This document shows, in pieces, positions 11,235 through 22,439 of a DNA stretch of 64,000 nucleotides. The notes below the pieces were generated by a model. It was not told the DNA's origin and did not search any database. It saw only the letters and a program-made list of their open reading frames with translations. The first letter of the stretch is position 1, and each line of letters opens with the position of its first letter. Position numbers and translations under genes: made by a program. The stretch is from positions 3,613,247-3,677,246 of the forward strand of contig NW_004955502.1 in assembly GCF_000276665.1 (NCBI RefSeq). The letters run 5' to 3'. This stretch comes from Chinchilla lanigera (taxonomy: Eukaryota > Chordata > Mammalia > Rodentia > Chinchillidae).

Positions 11235-11753
11235 TAGGCACCAAGATTCTTTTTTTTTTTTTTTTTTTTTTAAAGATAAAAGGAGGGAAACATTAACAGA
11301 CATACAACATTTTACAACATATCACAAGCACAATACAGACAACACAGAGTTACAAACAAAGTGGTAGGGAGTTAACAATGGTGGTTGTATTACATATTGA
11401 TATCTTCAAAGTGGCTTCTCGTGAAAACAGATATAAACATGCAATACTGGTCAACCAAAGACTCATTGACAGTTTCTTTCAGCATAGAAATAGAAGACAG
11501 AAGAACAACCATGTTAACTATCCTGTATATACATACATACAAAATTTCTCCTTCTTTCCCTTCTCTTTTCCCACATCCCAGAAGCCCTTTACTCTTCATT
11601 GGTTTCCTATCATTTCACAGTGTCTATCATACCTCCGAGTTTAAATTAACTCTTTCAAGTTTTACACTAGTGAAACAATGCGGTGATTGCACATGTATGT
11701 TTGATTTATTTCACTTATGAGTATGGTCTCTAGTTGTAGGCACCAAGATTCTT
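11235..11753 (-). mobile_element. 5'-truncated L1, antisense, with target duplication
   Basis: The L1 body (11251-11736) begins on the plus strand with a T22 run, the poly(A) tail on the other strand. It continues through the lineage-specific L1 3' UTR shared with copies at 14866, 22440 and 54343, and ends in the extreme ORF2 C-terminal region (tgagtatggtctctagttg). The target duplication taggcaccaagattct is perfect at 11235-11250 and 11737-11752. It is a severely truncated, non-coding copy of a relatively young subfamily. Confidence 0.93.
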
Positions 11754-12229
11754 AGATGCAACCTGGGCTGAAAATTGCTGACATAATTTGGAACAGCTAA
11801 TTAATCTTATCAGGGCATGTACTAGTAAATCTTCTTTATTCCCATCTAAAAAATTAAAATATTTCTCCCAATAGTAACCTCAAGTAGAATGTCCTTGGGG
11901 AAATTAACCATAACTAGCTCTATGAGGTTTTATTCTCTGTTAATTATCTTTTGCATTGTAGGTTCCCCCTCTGATCCAATCACAAATTCCCTTTCCTAAT
12001 TCCAACTGTGAGTGGACTGTACTTCTTTTTACCTTTCATATCTTTCTGGCCTGTCAGGAACAGAATATAAGAAAATGTCTTTCCTTCTTGAGCTCCTTGT
12101 ACAAGAAGGAATACTCATGGGAAAATATTAGATTTCAAGTTTGTTGAAAAATCTTTGGAGCCTGATTTCACAATTCTATGAAAAGTTATCCAAAGATAGC
12201 CAGATAAAGGAACAACAAGAAAGGAAAAC
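11754..12229. other. no gene recognised
   Basis: Unique or too degraded to assign. Confidence 0.4.
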
Positions 12230-12650
12230 TGTAGGCCAGTATCTCTGATGAACATAGACTCAAAAAGTCCAAACAAAATAGTAGCAGTCTGAATCCTACA
12301 GCATATTAATAAGGTTATTCATCAAGATCAAGTGTGATTTATCAGAGGAATGCCATGATGTTTCAATGAACATGGTACACCACATAAACAGAATGAAGAA
12401 CTAAAACTACATGATCATTTTAGTAGATGCAGAAAAACATTTAATGCAAGTCAATATCCCTCCATTATAAAAATGCTGAAGAAATTATATACAGAAGGGA
12501 AAAACTCAACATAATAAAGGCCATTTATAATAAGCCAACAGCTAACATTGTAGTGGATGAAGAATAACTGAAACCTTTCTAAGATCTGGAACAAGGCAAG
12601 CACACCCACTTTCACCATTTTTATTCAGTGTAACGCTGGACACCCTATTC

Positions 12651-12860
12651 CAGTGATGGCAAGCATTTTAGAGACTGAGTGCCCAAAAAGCCACCTGAAA
12701 CCCATTTATTTATTACAAAGTGCCAACACTGCAATTAAACCTGAATACTGATGTTTTAGTTTAGAAAAAGCAACTCATATATTAACATCTTTTGTCTTAA
12801 AAGAAAAACAAGTAACACATATCAAATGCACATAACAAGTGACAAATTTCACCACCACTG
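12651..12860. mobile_element. hAT-like nonautonomous DNA transposon (URR1-like)
   Basis: The 210-bp insert interrupts the L1 frame. Its ends form short imperfect terminal inverted repeats, cagtgatgg against ccaccactg, as in hAT elements. Eight-base flanks ccctattc and ccttaccc agree at five of eight positions, consistent with an eroded 8-bp target duplication. The interior (gagtgcccaaaa, acaaagtgccaacac, tgaatactgatgttttagtt) resembles a rodent hAT-Charlie family I recall as URR1. The hAT call is firmer than the family name. Confidence 0.7.
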
Positions 12861-12959
12861 CCTTACCCACAGCAACCATGCAAGACAAAGAAATAAAGGA
12901 CATCCAAATTTGAAAAGAAGACATCAGATTTCCACTGTTTGCAGATGGCATTATCGTAC

Positions 12960-13309
12960 CGTTATGGTTTGTGTCTGGGTGTCCCCCCAAAGCCTCATGT
13001 GGTCATGGGGCAGGCTTTTAGAGTTTGATTGATTATGGGTGTGAGACCTACACCTGCCCTGGGGTGGATAGTTTGCATATGTAAGGGAGAGGAAGAGGCT
13101 GCTTGCTGCCATTCCTCCCTCTTGTGCTTGTTGCTTTTGCTGTGTTCTGCCGCCATGAGCTGTAGCCCTCTGCCATGTGCCACTCTGTTTTGTAACCTGC
13201 CAAGTGTAGACTGAAACCTCCACAAACTGTAAGTGCGATAAACTCTTCCTTCCTTAATTTTGGGCATCAGGTATTTTGTCCCAGCAATGAGAGAAAAGTA
13301 ACCAAGACA
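12960..13309 (+). mobile_element. solo MaLR-type LTR, copy in L1
   Basis: This LTR belongs to the most repeated LTR family in the window. Its blocks are ttatggtttgtgtctgg, cccccaaagcctcatg, a tagtttgcata box, gactgaaacctccacaaact, a degenerate polyadenylation signal (gataaact) and the 3' end agcaatgagagaaaagtaac then aagaca. Flanks cgtac (12955-12959) and tgtac (13310-13314) are a four-of-five target duplication. It inserted into L1 ORF2. Short frames across it are chance. Confidence 0.85.
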
Positions 13310-13689
13310 TGTACAAATGGAAAACCCTGAAAATGCCACCAAAAATCATTAGAACTTATAGATGAAGTCAGCAAAAGTGCAGGACACAAAATCAACATAC
13401 AAAAATCAGTAATGTCGCTCTCTACCAATAGTAAATTATCTGAAATAGAAATCAAGAAAGCAGTCCCATTTGCAATATCACCAAACACAAAATAAGATAT
13501 GCAGGAGTAAATTTAACCAGAGGGATGAAAGACATCTAGAAGGAAAGTTATAAAACGCTGATAAAATAAACTGAAGAGAGCCTAAGTAAGTGGAAAACAC
13601 CCCATGCAGATGGATTGGAAGAGCTGATGTTGTTAAAATGTCCATGCTACCCAAAGCAATTTATAAAATCAGTGTGATCCTTGTCAAAA

Positions 13690-14012
13690 TAGTAGTCACT
13701 TTCCTGTCACTGGGAAAGACATCTGACTCCCACAACTTAAAGGAAGGGTTTATTTGGCTCAGGTATCAGAACCGAAATTAAAACCAAAGATCTAAATCAG
13801 GTGGGCAATTATAAGGACTCACCATATTAATTTGAGGCCATAGGCGGCCAAGCACACAAGCAACTGAGAGCAAATGACTCCTTTATCAGGACATCAATTG
13901 AACCACTGTATTAAAGACAAAAATAAATTGCCTGAAACAAGATAAGAATATAGTTCAGAGAATTCAGTCCATGGTTGGCTCCAAGGAACAACGTGGCAGA
14001 AGGGTATAGCAG
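13690..14012 (-). mobile_element. reverse MaLR-type LTR, split by a ~190-bp insert
   Basis: The minus-strand LTR 3' end lies at about 13690-13761 (plus strand cttaaaggaagggtttatttggctca). The next LTR block resumes at about 13955 (cagtccatggttggctccaagg) and runs to about 14012. The intervening 13762-13952 is foreign and recurs in inverted orientation at 15842-16030. The LTR end near 14012 runs into the microsatellite and is not clearly defined. Confidence 0.65.
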
Positions 14013-14037
14013 AGAAAAGTTGCATAGCATTGAAAAC

Positions 14038-14082
14038 ATCTATCATCTATCTATCTCTCTATCTATCTATCATCTATCTATC

Positions 14083-14117
<35 letters not shown>

Positions 14118-14145
14118 ACCTACCTGTCTATCTATCTATCATCTA
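14038..14145. repeat. (TCTA)n microsatellite, interrupted
   Basis: Tetranucleotide repeats of tcta/atct with single-unit interruptions (ctct, cacctacctg). The overlapping 70-residue frame is a translation artefact of this repeat. Confidence 0.97.
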
Positions 14146-14750
14146 TAAAGATAGAGAAAGAGCAAGAGCCAAAAAATATATACACACTTCAAGAAATGAA
14201 AAAAGTAGTATGATGTTTCTTCAACACATGGTGTTACCCTGATGTGGGAACCCTAGAGGATGTTGTATATCATGGAAAACCTACTACACTGCCAGCCCTT
14301 AGAGAAGAAATTGAAAATGACCAAGGATAACCTGCAGAAAATGTTTGGAAGCTCATGGCCACCACTTTGAGCACCTCTTATAATTGTAGAGGCCAAACTT
14401 TTATTAATCTCGTGATGTCTCAGTAAATTTAGTATTAAAATATTTATACAAATTTTCTTCTCTTGAAGTGTGTACATATTTTTTGGTGGAATCTGTATAT
14501 ATGCACAATGGAATAACATGTAGCCGTACAGAATGGAATGGATCCTGTTATTTGCTACAACATGAGAGGAAATCATTGTGCTAAATGAAATAAGTTGGGC
14601 ACAGAAAGACAAGTACGTGATTTCACTCACACACGAAACCTCAAAACCCGACCTCCTACAACACAAGAAGAAAATGGTAGTTACCATAAATCAGAGAGCT
14701 GGGACAGGGAAAAAGATGGAATATGTTGATAAGTGGGGGAAAATAACATT

Positions 14751-14855
14751 AGTAAACACTAATGTTATCCACATTATTTCTCTTGCAAGAAACAAATTGA
14801 CCCAATATAGTTCAAGAAACAATGTGGGTTTATTGAAAAGATACAGAGGAATTTC
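14751..14855. other. no gene recognised; possible LTR remnant
   Basis: A short stretch between two L1 pieces contains tttattgaaaag, possibly an antisense polyadenylation signal of an eroded LTR. Not assignable. Confidence 0.3.
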
Positions 14856-15298
14856 TCTGAAGCATCTTCTTTTTTTATTTTTTAAAATTTATTTTAAAAA
14901 TAAAAGAAGGAAAACATTAACAAACAGACATCCATTTACAAAATAGCACAAGAACAATATAAGCAATACTCAATTACAGACAAAGTGGTAGGAAATTAAC
15001 AATAGTTTTAGTATTACATATTGATATCTTCAAAGTGGTTTCTCAGGAAAACAAATATAGACATGTAAGCTTGATCAAATAATTAATCATTAACTGTTCC
15101 TTTCAGTAAAGCAATAGAAGTCAGTAGTGCAACTATGTTAGCTATCCTGTATACACACACACACACACACACACTCACACACAGAGAAGGGTATAGCAGA
15201 GAATTCTGTATATATATATGTATGTATGTATAAAATTTCCCCTTCTTTCTTTTCTCTTTTCCCTCATCCCAGTTGCTCTTTACTTTTGTCTGAAGCAT
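14856..15298 (-). mobile_element. 5'-truncated L1, antisense, with target duplication
   Basis: The body (14866-15288) starts with a T-rich stretch (tail complement) and carries the same 3' UTR as the copy at 11251: ggaaaacattaacaaacaga, gtggtaggaaattaacaat, catattgatatcttcaaagtgg. The target duplication tctgaagcat is perfect at 14856-14865 and 15289-15298. A (CA)n run has expanded within it. No ORF2 sequence is retained. Confidence 0.9.
15151..15182. repeat. (CA)n microsatellite within L1 3' UTR
   Basis: A run of alternating A and C with one t interruption. It lies where sibling L1 copies have variable AT or TA repeats, so it grew from an unstable site of the L1 3' UTR. Confidence 0.95.
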
Positions 15299-16030
15299 GT
15301 TCTATTGCAGTTGAGTTAGATGTACGTCTGGGACAGGCAAACAGCTCTTCCCTGGCTCTGATTCTGTCTTTGTCTCCCGTTATCATTTCCACTTAGGGCT
15401 GTATATTGACTCCTTTCTATTGCTTCTCTCTGAGCACCTCCTTTATCTCATAGCTTGTGGCAGAGAAGGCTAATTGTTCACCAATATCTGTTCTCCCCTT
15501 CTTCCCTAAATAATAGAAGCCTTTTGCTTAGCTGTACACATGTCCTCCTAGCTAAAGATTTAATTTGTTGACTGTCTTGCAGCTAAGTATGGCCACACGA
15601 CCAAGTTCTGTTTTCATGTGGAAGGGTGTGTGCAACTTTGTGATCACAGGAAGAGGCCTGCTCCTTTATTCATCCTTCTGTCTGAAACGGTTGCAGTAGA
15701 AAGATACTTTGGACCATGCAACCCTGAGATGGTAGGCCACAAGAACACAAGTGCCTAGGACTCTAGCAAAGAGGGGGTTGCTATATCCACTCTGGACTAT
15801 TTATAATCAATCTATTATCTGGGAGAGAAAAACAAGATTTTTTGTTTTGTTTTAGGCAGTTTATTTTTGTCTTTGATACAGTGGCTGAATCTATGTCCTA
15901 ATAAATGAGTCATTTGCTCTCAGTTGCTTGTGTACTTTGACCTCCGGTGCCCCAAATTAATGTGATGAGTGCTTGCAATTGACCAACTGACTCGGAACTT
16001 TAGTTTTAATTTTCAATTCTGATGAGATGG
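15299..16030 (+). repeat. old LTR-like repeat with an inverted partner at 13.8 kb
   Basis: Blocks such as cctagctaaagatttaattt, gcagctaagtatggccacac, gaccaagttctgttttcatg and a late ggcagtttatttttgtcttt resemble an ancient mammalian LTR. The 3' part (15842-16030) is the reverse complement, with moderate divergence, of 13762-13952. The shared core is gagtcatttgctctcagttg on this strand. The exact family is not recognised. Confidence 0.5.
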
Positions 16031-18612
16031 AATCTTGTTAGCTCAGCTCAGTTTGGCTGTCTAACTGGTTTAATCACCTGTGACTGAGGTTTTGAGGTAA
16101 GACGGGGTGAGGAGGAGGAAGGTCATGTTTGGAGAGTTTCCCTGCCCAAAGACTATCAATGTTGAATCATTAATAACAGGATATGGATGATAATCATGGG
16201 ATGCCTGAAATCCTTAGTTTTTGTTGATTGAAAAACAAGCTTCTAGAATATGTTCTGGCTCAGTATATATTCTAGTCACCCCCCAGGACCCCTTAATTCT
16301 GTAGCACTGCCTAGTAGTCACTGAATAAAATTGAAATCCTACATAAAGATCCAGAGTTGTGAAAACACGCTTCATTGTGTTTATTCACTTACTGAATTTA
16401 CCATCTACAGAGTGTATCTATGTATTTTATAAATATTTTTGACCTAAAATGTTATGTGAGCCAGAAAATTCCTTATACTCAAAAGTATTCATCTGCTGGG
16501 AAATTTAGCTTATTCACAACCTTTTGTCACGTGTGGTGTAGGTAAGGGGTTGCCCTGACAAGACCTTTTTTATGACAGTTCACTGGATGTGATTCCACAC
16601 ATTTAGCGTCCATAACCTCTTGTTTATGTTTAAGTGTCATACTTAAACTATAGACCGGTATCAAAGGACCACGTAAGATTACTGGAGGATGCAGGCTCCG
16701 AGATGTTCCTGTTGTTAGCAGTGAAGGTATTTTATTTCTGCTAAGCCTATACAGCAGCTTTTCACCCATGTGTTCTGCAAACCATTGATACTCACAGATA
16801 CTCCAGAAAAAAAGGAATTCCAATGTAAAATACTTTGCAAGTTACAGTTTCCTGTTGGAGACTCAATTGCTATGCTGTCACATGGCCTGTCAAACTGAGA
16901 CGCATGGCTTCTGTTGAATATTCTTTAATTCCATGTTGCCCCACAGTGTCACACTTTAGAAGATGCTATGTACGTGTATGTGATACCAACAGGACGGACA
17001 GACCCGCCAATGAGGCTATGGATAAAACTGTAAGAAACAAATCAAAGTAGCCCAACCAGACATGAGGCTGTTCAAAAATAACAAAGTGTTCATTCTTTTA
17101 AGTTGTGAAGGACTTTATACAGGTCTAAATAAAGCAAAAAGCAAAATTATAAAACCACAGTTGAGGCTATACCTAAAAACACAGACATTTATTTAACATT
17201 TTGTCACTTACAGAGTATTTACATATGCAGATAAACTTTTACTTAACTTTCCCCATAATATGAAATATTCTTTTTATTTTTTTAAGTGAGAAAATAGAAT
17301 GCAAGTGGTTAGGGACTCTGACGGCACATAATGAGGCTAAGATAAAGGTGAGATTACTTTGAAAACAAAGGCAGTCTTCAAGTCAGCTCAGAGAGCCACA
17401 ATAAATTATTGACCATTCAAAAACTGTGTCAGCAAAAGCACTCATTTATCCTAGATTTCATTTGGCTTGCTAAGCCTATTTTCTTGCAAAGCCTTTTTGT
17501 AAAGTTTTTTCTGCATAGTTGTTTCCTATCTACTTTCTATGAAACATACTTTGCAAATACCTGTCCTTGATCATCATTTCTCTGACTAAAACCAAAAATC
17601 ATTATGTCCAGTGCTCTCACAGAAATCAAGGCCTGAAAGTCATACTATATTAAGTAGAAATAGACAAGAATTCACGGAACTAGAGTAAGGTCTACCTTCA
17701 CGGTGTATAAAAGAACTCCCTTGCTAAGGAGTATCATTATGAACTCCTTCCACTTTGCAATTTGCCCAAACTGTTTGGGTGTGACTTAGGTCATAGAGGT
17801 TTTTCTCCTCTACACACTTTCCAAGAATTGAACCAGGTTGATGCCCGCCATAGGTTGCTTAAAGTATTTGGGATTTTATATACCTTCTGAAAAACACATG
17901 AGAACTGTGGGCCAAATTTTTAAAATGAATATTCTAGATTAAAACAAACTGATAACTATACCCAGATGTTGATTCACTGAATGAACCTCAAGTGATGCTG
18001 TTGCAAATTTCAAAGTTTTGATGGGCCAACAACGCAATTACAATTTTAAAAGCCAAGAACTCCGCATTACTGGGGAGTCCAGCTTCTTTCAGTTGCCAGC
18101 CAATCTATAAAAAGTCATTATAAGCATCTTGGAAGATAATTCCAGGAAGGGCTCCTCAGAGAATGCTGTGAAAATGAAAAGACATGAAGGCATAGATGCC
18201 ACACTCTTTAGCCTGAAAGTAGTGAAGTGGTGGTTAATGTCATTTCATTGTCTTATTGATCAAAATGTCCTCTAGCTCATGCTCATTCTCAGTGACTAAT
18301 TTAAGAGAAAAAGATAACTTTGAGTTAATATTTATATGCCATATCTTTTAAGTGTTTTAAAATAAAAATCCATAAATAGATCATTTCTTCAGTTCTACTT
18401 TTAGCTTTTCTCTCCCATTCATAGTTGGCAAGATAGTATGCACTTAATATTTTAAATCCGTAATCTACTGTGGTCCTCTGTTTTCTCACGTCTAAAGCAA
18501 GAAGACTGAGTCAGACAGTATGTAAGGTCCTGTTGGTGCTATGATTGGAGTGCAGTTCCAGCCTCATGGTAGGCGCTGGATAAATAATTGCTGAAAAATT
18601 CTGGCTACCCCG
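16031..18612. other. no gene recognised
   Basis: About 2.6 kb of unique-looking AT-rich DNA. Frames of 98 (16527-16823 minus) and 71 residues (16835-17050 plus) have no domain or splice context. No RNA gene was recognised. Confidence 0.45.
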
Positions 18613-18986
18613 TGCCATGGTTTGTGTCTAGATGTCCCCTCAAAGCCTCATGCAGTTATGGGTTGGGCTTTTAAAGTTTGTGATTGATCCATGGTCCAAT
18701 GCTGGGATTATGGGTGTGAGTGCTACATCCGCCCTGGGGTGGGTAGTTTGCATACAGTGTAAGGGAGGGAGAGAGGCTTGCTTGCTGCTCCTCCCTTTTT
18801 GCTCTTGCTGCTTTTTCTGTCTTCCACCACCACGAATGGTTGCCCTCTGCCATGCGCCACTCTGCCTCCGAGCCAGCCAAGTATAGACTGAAGCCCCCAC
18901 AAACTGTGAGCTAAATAAACCTTTCCTTCCTTAGTTTTGGGCATCAGGTATTATGTCTCAGCAATGAGAGAAAAGTAACCAAGACA
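18613..18986 (+). mobile_element. solo MaLR-type LTR
   Basis: Same family as 12960-13309: tgccatggtttgtgtctaga at the 5' end, cccctcaaagcctcatgcag, a tagtttgcata box near 18745, gactgaagcccccacaaact, AATAAA at about 18915 (gctaaataaacctttcc), and the terminal aagaca. Flanks ccccg and cccag match at four of five bases. Several overlapping frames on both strands come from the family sequence and are not genes. Confidence 0.88.
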
Positions 18987-18989
18987 CCC

Positions 18990-19260
18990 AGGCACATATT
19001 TTGACTTCTGCCAACACAACAGATCTGCAGTCTGGCAGGGCTAGGTTAATAACTTGGCTTCATGACTTACTCTGTAAAGTTGAACAACTTATCCTTTCCA
19101 AGGTTGTGCGGCCATATTTATTGCATGGGTAAAAAGGTACCACCTCATTAGGTTGGTAAAGAATGGGATGAGGTGGTCTTTACCCCCTTCAGTGCAAGGA
19201 CTTTTACAAACAAGCACCAAATAGTTGCCAGTATTATCATATTATAGGAACACATAAGAA
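18990..19260 (+). mobile_element. MIR SINE
   Basis: Sense-orientation MIR pattern: a ctggcagggctaggttaat start region, cttggcttcatgacttactc, a core resembling gtaaagttgaacaacttatcc, and a 3' tail ending in agttgccagtattat. Strongly diverged, as expected for this ancient family. Confidence 0.6.
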
Positions 19261-20909
19261 ATAAACATCAATAATAGTAGCTGGGTAGGACAGCTAGAAC
19301 AGTTCACTTTATAGTTTGTCTGCCTTGCAGGCAACTGTTGCACTGGGGAATGTGTTCCTTGTCATAAAGCTCTGGTGTCTCCAAGCCTGTAGGTGCGAGC
19401 AAGCCCCTGGCTTCATTAGCCATGCTCCAGAGTTCCTGTCTCCACCAGCTTCTCTATCTCCACGCCAACATCTCACGCCCACCATCAACTGACCAACTCC
19501 CAGGCATTGTGTTCTTGCCAGCATTGAATCCTGCCCAGTCCTGACTGTAGTGTTTTCCCTGGCCCTGTCACTTTTCTCAGTCTTTTCCACTGAGTGCCAA
19601 CTGCTTGGCCAGCTTGGTTTTGACTATCATATTTTCCATTCTGTCCCAGCCACCTAGCTATGTAATGTGTACAACAAATATGTGTTGAGTAAACAAATAA
19701 GTACAGGCAGATATTCACTGCTATTTCTAATTTTAAGAAAACTTGTTCCCAGATGGGTGTTTCAAAAAACAAATATAATCAAGTTTTAGCTCTTCTCATA
19801 GTTAGAGAAGTTCCAGAGGATAGATTATCCAAATAACATGCCTTTAGAGCCATCATACATGTGCGTGTGAAAAACGGTTGCTGTTTGGGAAATTCAGAAG
19901 ATGAAACCACATTTTATGACTCAGAAAGAAATTGTCAGGTTTTCCATTTCCCTACACCTTTTATTGGCGATGGGATAGCAATAGTTCTCTCTGGCTAACG
20001 CAGGGGTTATCTGTTTTGCATCTTTCCATTAAAGAACTAGTTGAATATGCACTGAGCTTCAAAAGCTTGAGAAAACCTAGAAGTCATCAAAGCAATCACA
20101 TAGGTGAAACTTCAATTGATTCTGTACATTTGGAGGCAGACAAGAAAACTGAATGTGCTGTGGCTGCAGAAAGTGTATGAAAGTAAACTACAAAACTGAC
20201 TTGCTGTTAAAAATAGAATTTTCATTCCATTTGGCAAGGAGACGCCTCGCTCATCTACAACTGTCTCTGGTGGTTATTAAGACCGAGGCTTTTTGAGAAT
20301 GAATACCATCTTTATTTGCTAAAATCAGCGGAAACTTCTTATAATCTCTGTGTCTAACAAATTTCAATTCCTTGGAGATTACATTATGATGTAAATTTAT
20401 CTGAATACTGATTGCAAAAGAATACATTTGGGCTTTGCTCATCTCTAATGCAATAAATAACCTAAAAAGAATCTTACCTCAGTAAAGTCTTATTTTCAGA
20501 TGTTACTATTTCATTGTTTCATATATACATAGAGGTCATCAAAAAGGCTACAGTAGTTAAAATTTCACTGTTAAAATTTAAGTTACCCGACAGCCAACAG
20601 GGAATGACATTTCAATTTAGAAATAAGAGTGTGGGTCTCATCAAGAAGCAATGAACTCATCTATCTGTTCTTTGTTAAGTGGCTGCTTTGTGTGAGGCAT
20701 CACATTGTGTTCATGTACAATTTATTCACTTATACATTGTTTTAATATATGTGTTAAATATGGAAGCTGTAGGCACAATTCTAGATGCTGGGGGTGGATA
20801 AGTTTCACATAGTTCTTGCCATTAAGCACATCACATTACGTGATGGAGGAAGATGGGACATATGTATAAATGTGTAAGAAACATATGCTTCAGAGTAGGT
20901 CTCCTTGGC
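19261..20909. other. no gene recognised
   Basis: Mostly unique sequence upstream of the TPT1 retrocopy. Frames of 93 and 95 residues on the minus strand (19309-19772) overlap each other out of phase and have no recognisable domain. Confidence 0.45.
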
Positions 20910-21735
20910 CTTTTCCCCTGACTGCCACTCCAGCTGCACCATGCTTGCTCTGAGCTCCCGGCTCCTGCTAAGCTTGTGCAGCTGCCGTCTGCCTCAGCCA
21001 CCACCATGATTATCTACCTGGACCTCATCAGCCACGATTAGATGTTCTCCGACATTTACACGATCTGTGAGCTCACGGACTGGCTGTGCCTGAAGGTGGC
21101 AGGCAAAGTGGTCGGTAACAGAGGGTAGCATTGATGACTCGCTCAGTGGTGGAAACGCCTCCGCTGAAGGCCCAGAGGGCGAAGGCACCGAAAGCACAGT
21201 GATCACTGGTGTTGATATCATCATGAACCAGCACTTGCCGGAAACCAGCTTCACAGAAGAGGCCTACAAGACGTACATCGAAGATGATATGAAATCAATC
21301 CAAGGCAGACTCAAGAACAAAGACCAGAAAGAGTAAAACCATTAATGACGGGCTGCAGAACAAATCAAGCACATCCTTGCTGATGTCAAAAGCTGTCAGT
21401 TCTTTGTTAGTGCAAACATGAATCCAGACGGCACGGTTGTCCTCCTGGACTGCCGTGAGGGTGGTATGACCCCATTTATGATTTTCTTTTTTCAGGGTTT
21501 AGAAATGGAAAAACGTACATGGATTCAGTGGTTACCTTGGGTCTGTCACTTATAACTGGCTGCTGCTTGTCATCCTCACAGCACCAGGATTTCAGACAAA
21601 GGGGACTGATGGCATCTTGAATGCTTTGCTTATTTTGACCGAGATTCTTTTGGAGTGGAGGCTTTGTTTTTAGGGAAAAAACACCTCATGTAGGTTGTCT
21701 AAAAATAAAGTGCCTTTAAACTCATTTGAGAGAAT
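20910..21735 (+). pseudogene. TPT1P: processed pseudogene of TPT1 (TCTP)
   Basis: An intronless copy of the TPT1 mRNA, encoding translationally controlled tumour protein. It begins with a 5' oligopyrimidine start (cttttcccc at 20910), as expected of a TOP mRNA, followed by a TPT1-like 5' UTR. The start codon is at 21006. The reading shows MIIYLDLISHD, then an in-frame TAG at 21039-21041 where the parent has Glu. A 2-base deletion near 21110-21120 shifts the frame; the phase then reads a well-preserved [19 protein letters not shown] region. A later shift lies near 21345. The 3' UTR (ggttgtctaaaaataaag, near 21700) is recognisable. No target duplication or long A tail survives. It is a dead gene copy. 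Confidence 0.95.
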
Positions 21736-22048
21736 GCCTCTTCATTTATACATGTATAAACTAAATCCTTTGTAGCGTTCGTGGGGAAGATAGACCCTGG
21801 TCACACACCACTGCTAGAAAGCGTAAGACTGTCTTCAAATAACTTCTGCAGTGGAAACTACTTCTGTGACTGGAATATACGACAAGAATCAGAGTTTTAA
21901 TTCTGAGTTGTAGCGAAAGGAAAAAGACTATGTTCACAGCAGTGCCAGCATCTGAAGTGGAGCCTTATATATTTCATCACCTACAATGGTAGTAGTTAAC
22001 CCTGGAAGAGATTACGAACAGAATAGAAAGACTTGACACAGTTGGGGA
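21736..22048. other. no gene recognised
   Basis: Unique-looking DNA between the pseudogene and the ID duplication. Confidence 0.4.
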
Positions 22049-22054
22049 AAAAAA

Positions 22055-22321
22055 AGAATAGGTCTCCTTCAGGGGCTGGGGATTTAGGTCAGCGGCAAAG
22101 CGCCTGCCTGGCAAGCGCAAGGTCGTGAGTTCGGTTCCCAGTACCAGAGAAAAACAAAAACAAAAACAACAACAAAAAAAGAATAGGTCTCCTTCAGGGG
22201 CTGGGGATTTAGGTCAGCGGCAAAGCGCCTGCCTGGCAAGCGCAAGGTCGTGAGTTCGGTTCCCAGTACCAGAGAAAAACAAAAACAAAAACAACAACAA
22301 AAAAAGAATAGGTCTCCTTCA
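22055..22321 (+). mobile_element. ID-type SINE, tandemly duplicated with its target site
   Basis: Two ID bodies (from 22072 and from 22197) are 125 bp apart and identical as far as I can read, including the A/C-rich tail. Three copies of the target sequence agaataggtctccttca lie at 22055-22071, 22180-22196 and 22305-22321. The simplest reading is one insertion followed by tandem duplication of SINE plus target site, for example by unequal exchange between the flanking duplications. The 85-residue minus-strand frame only reads through the duplicate. Confidence 0.93.
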
Positions 22322-22439
22322 AAGACCAGCACTAAGACCAATTACTAGCTTTTAAAAAAAATATAGCAGAAGTTAATAGAATGCTACTTTTAAACTGCTG
22401 GAAAAAACAAAAATCTACCAATCTAGAATTCTATATCTT
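22322..22439. other. no gene recognised
   Basis: A short spacer between the ID duplication and the L1. Confidence 0.4.

Larger units (their letters stand above)
12230..14750 (+). mobile_element. old L1 ORF2 (L1M type), broken by later insertions
   Basis: Remains of L1 reverse transcriptase through to the ORF2 C-terminus appear in sense order. At 12230-12650 are gaaaactgtaggccagtatc, ggaatgccatgatgtttcaa and gcacacccactttcaccatt. At 12865-12955 is ccactgtttgcagatggcat. At 13310-13690 is the aaaaccctgaaaatgccacc region. The 3' end is at about 14490-14745 (cacaatggaataacatgtagc; gctaaatgaaataagttggg). Interruptions are a hAT-like element, a MaLR LTR, a reverse LTR and a TCTA microsatellite. All frames are broken. 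Confidence 0.85.

Noticed and set aside
12995..13342. 115-residue minus frame and similar frames over the LTRs at 18640-18944, 41096-41516 and 43166-43522
   Set aside because: They recur only because the LTR family recurs. They differ in phase and length among copies, and MaLR LTRs are not known to encode protein.
14030..14242. Tyr/Ile/Leu/Ser-rich repetitive protein
   Set aside because: Translation of the (TCTA)n microsatellite.
22084..22341. 85-residue repeated-sequence protein on the minus strand
   Set aside because: It is a translation of the duplicated ID SINE; the repeat reflects the DNA duplication.
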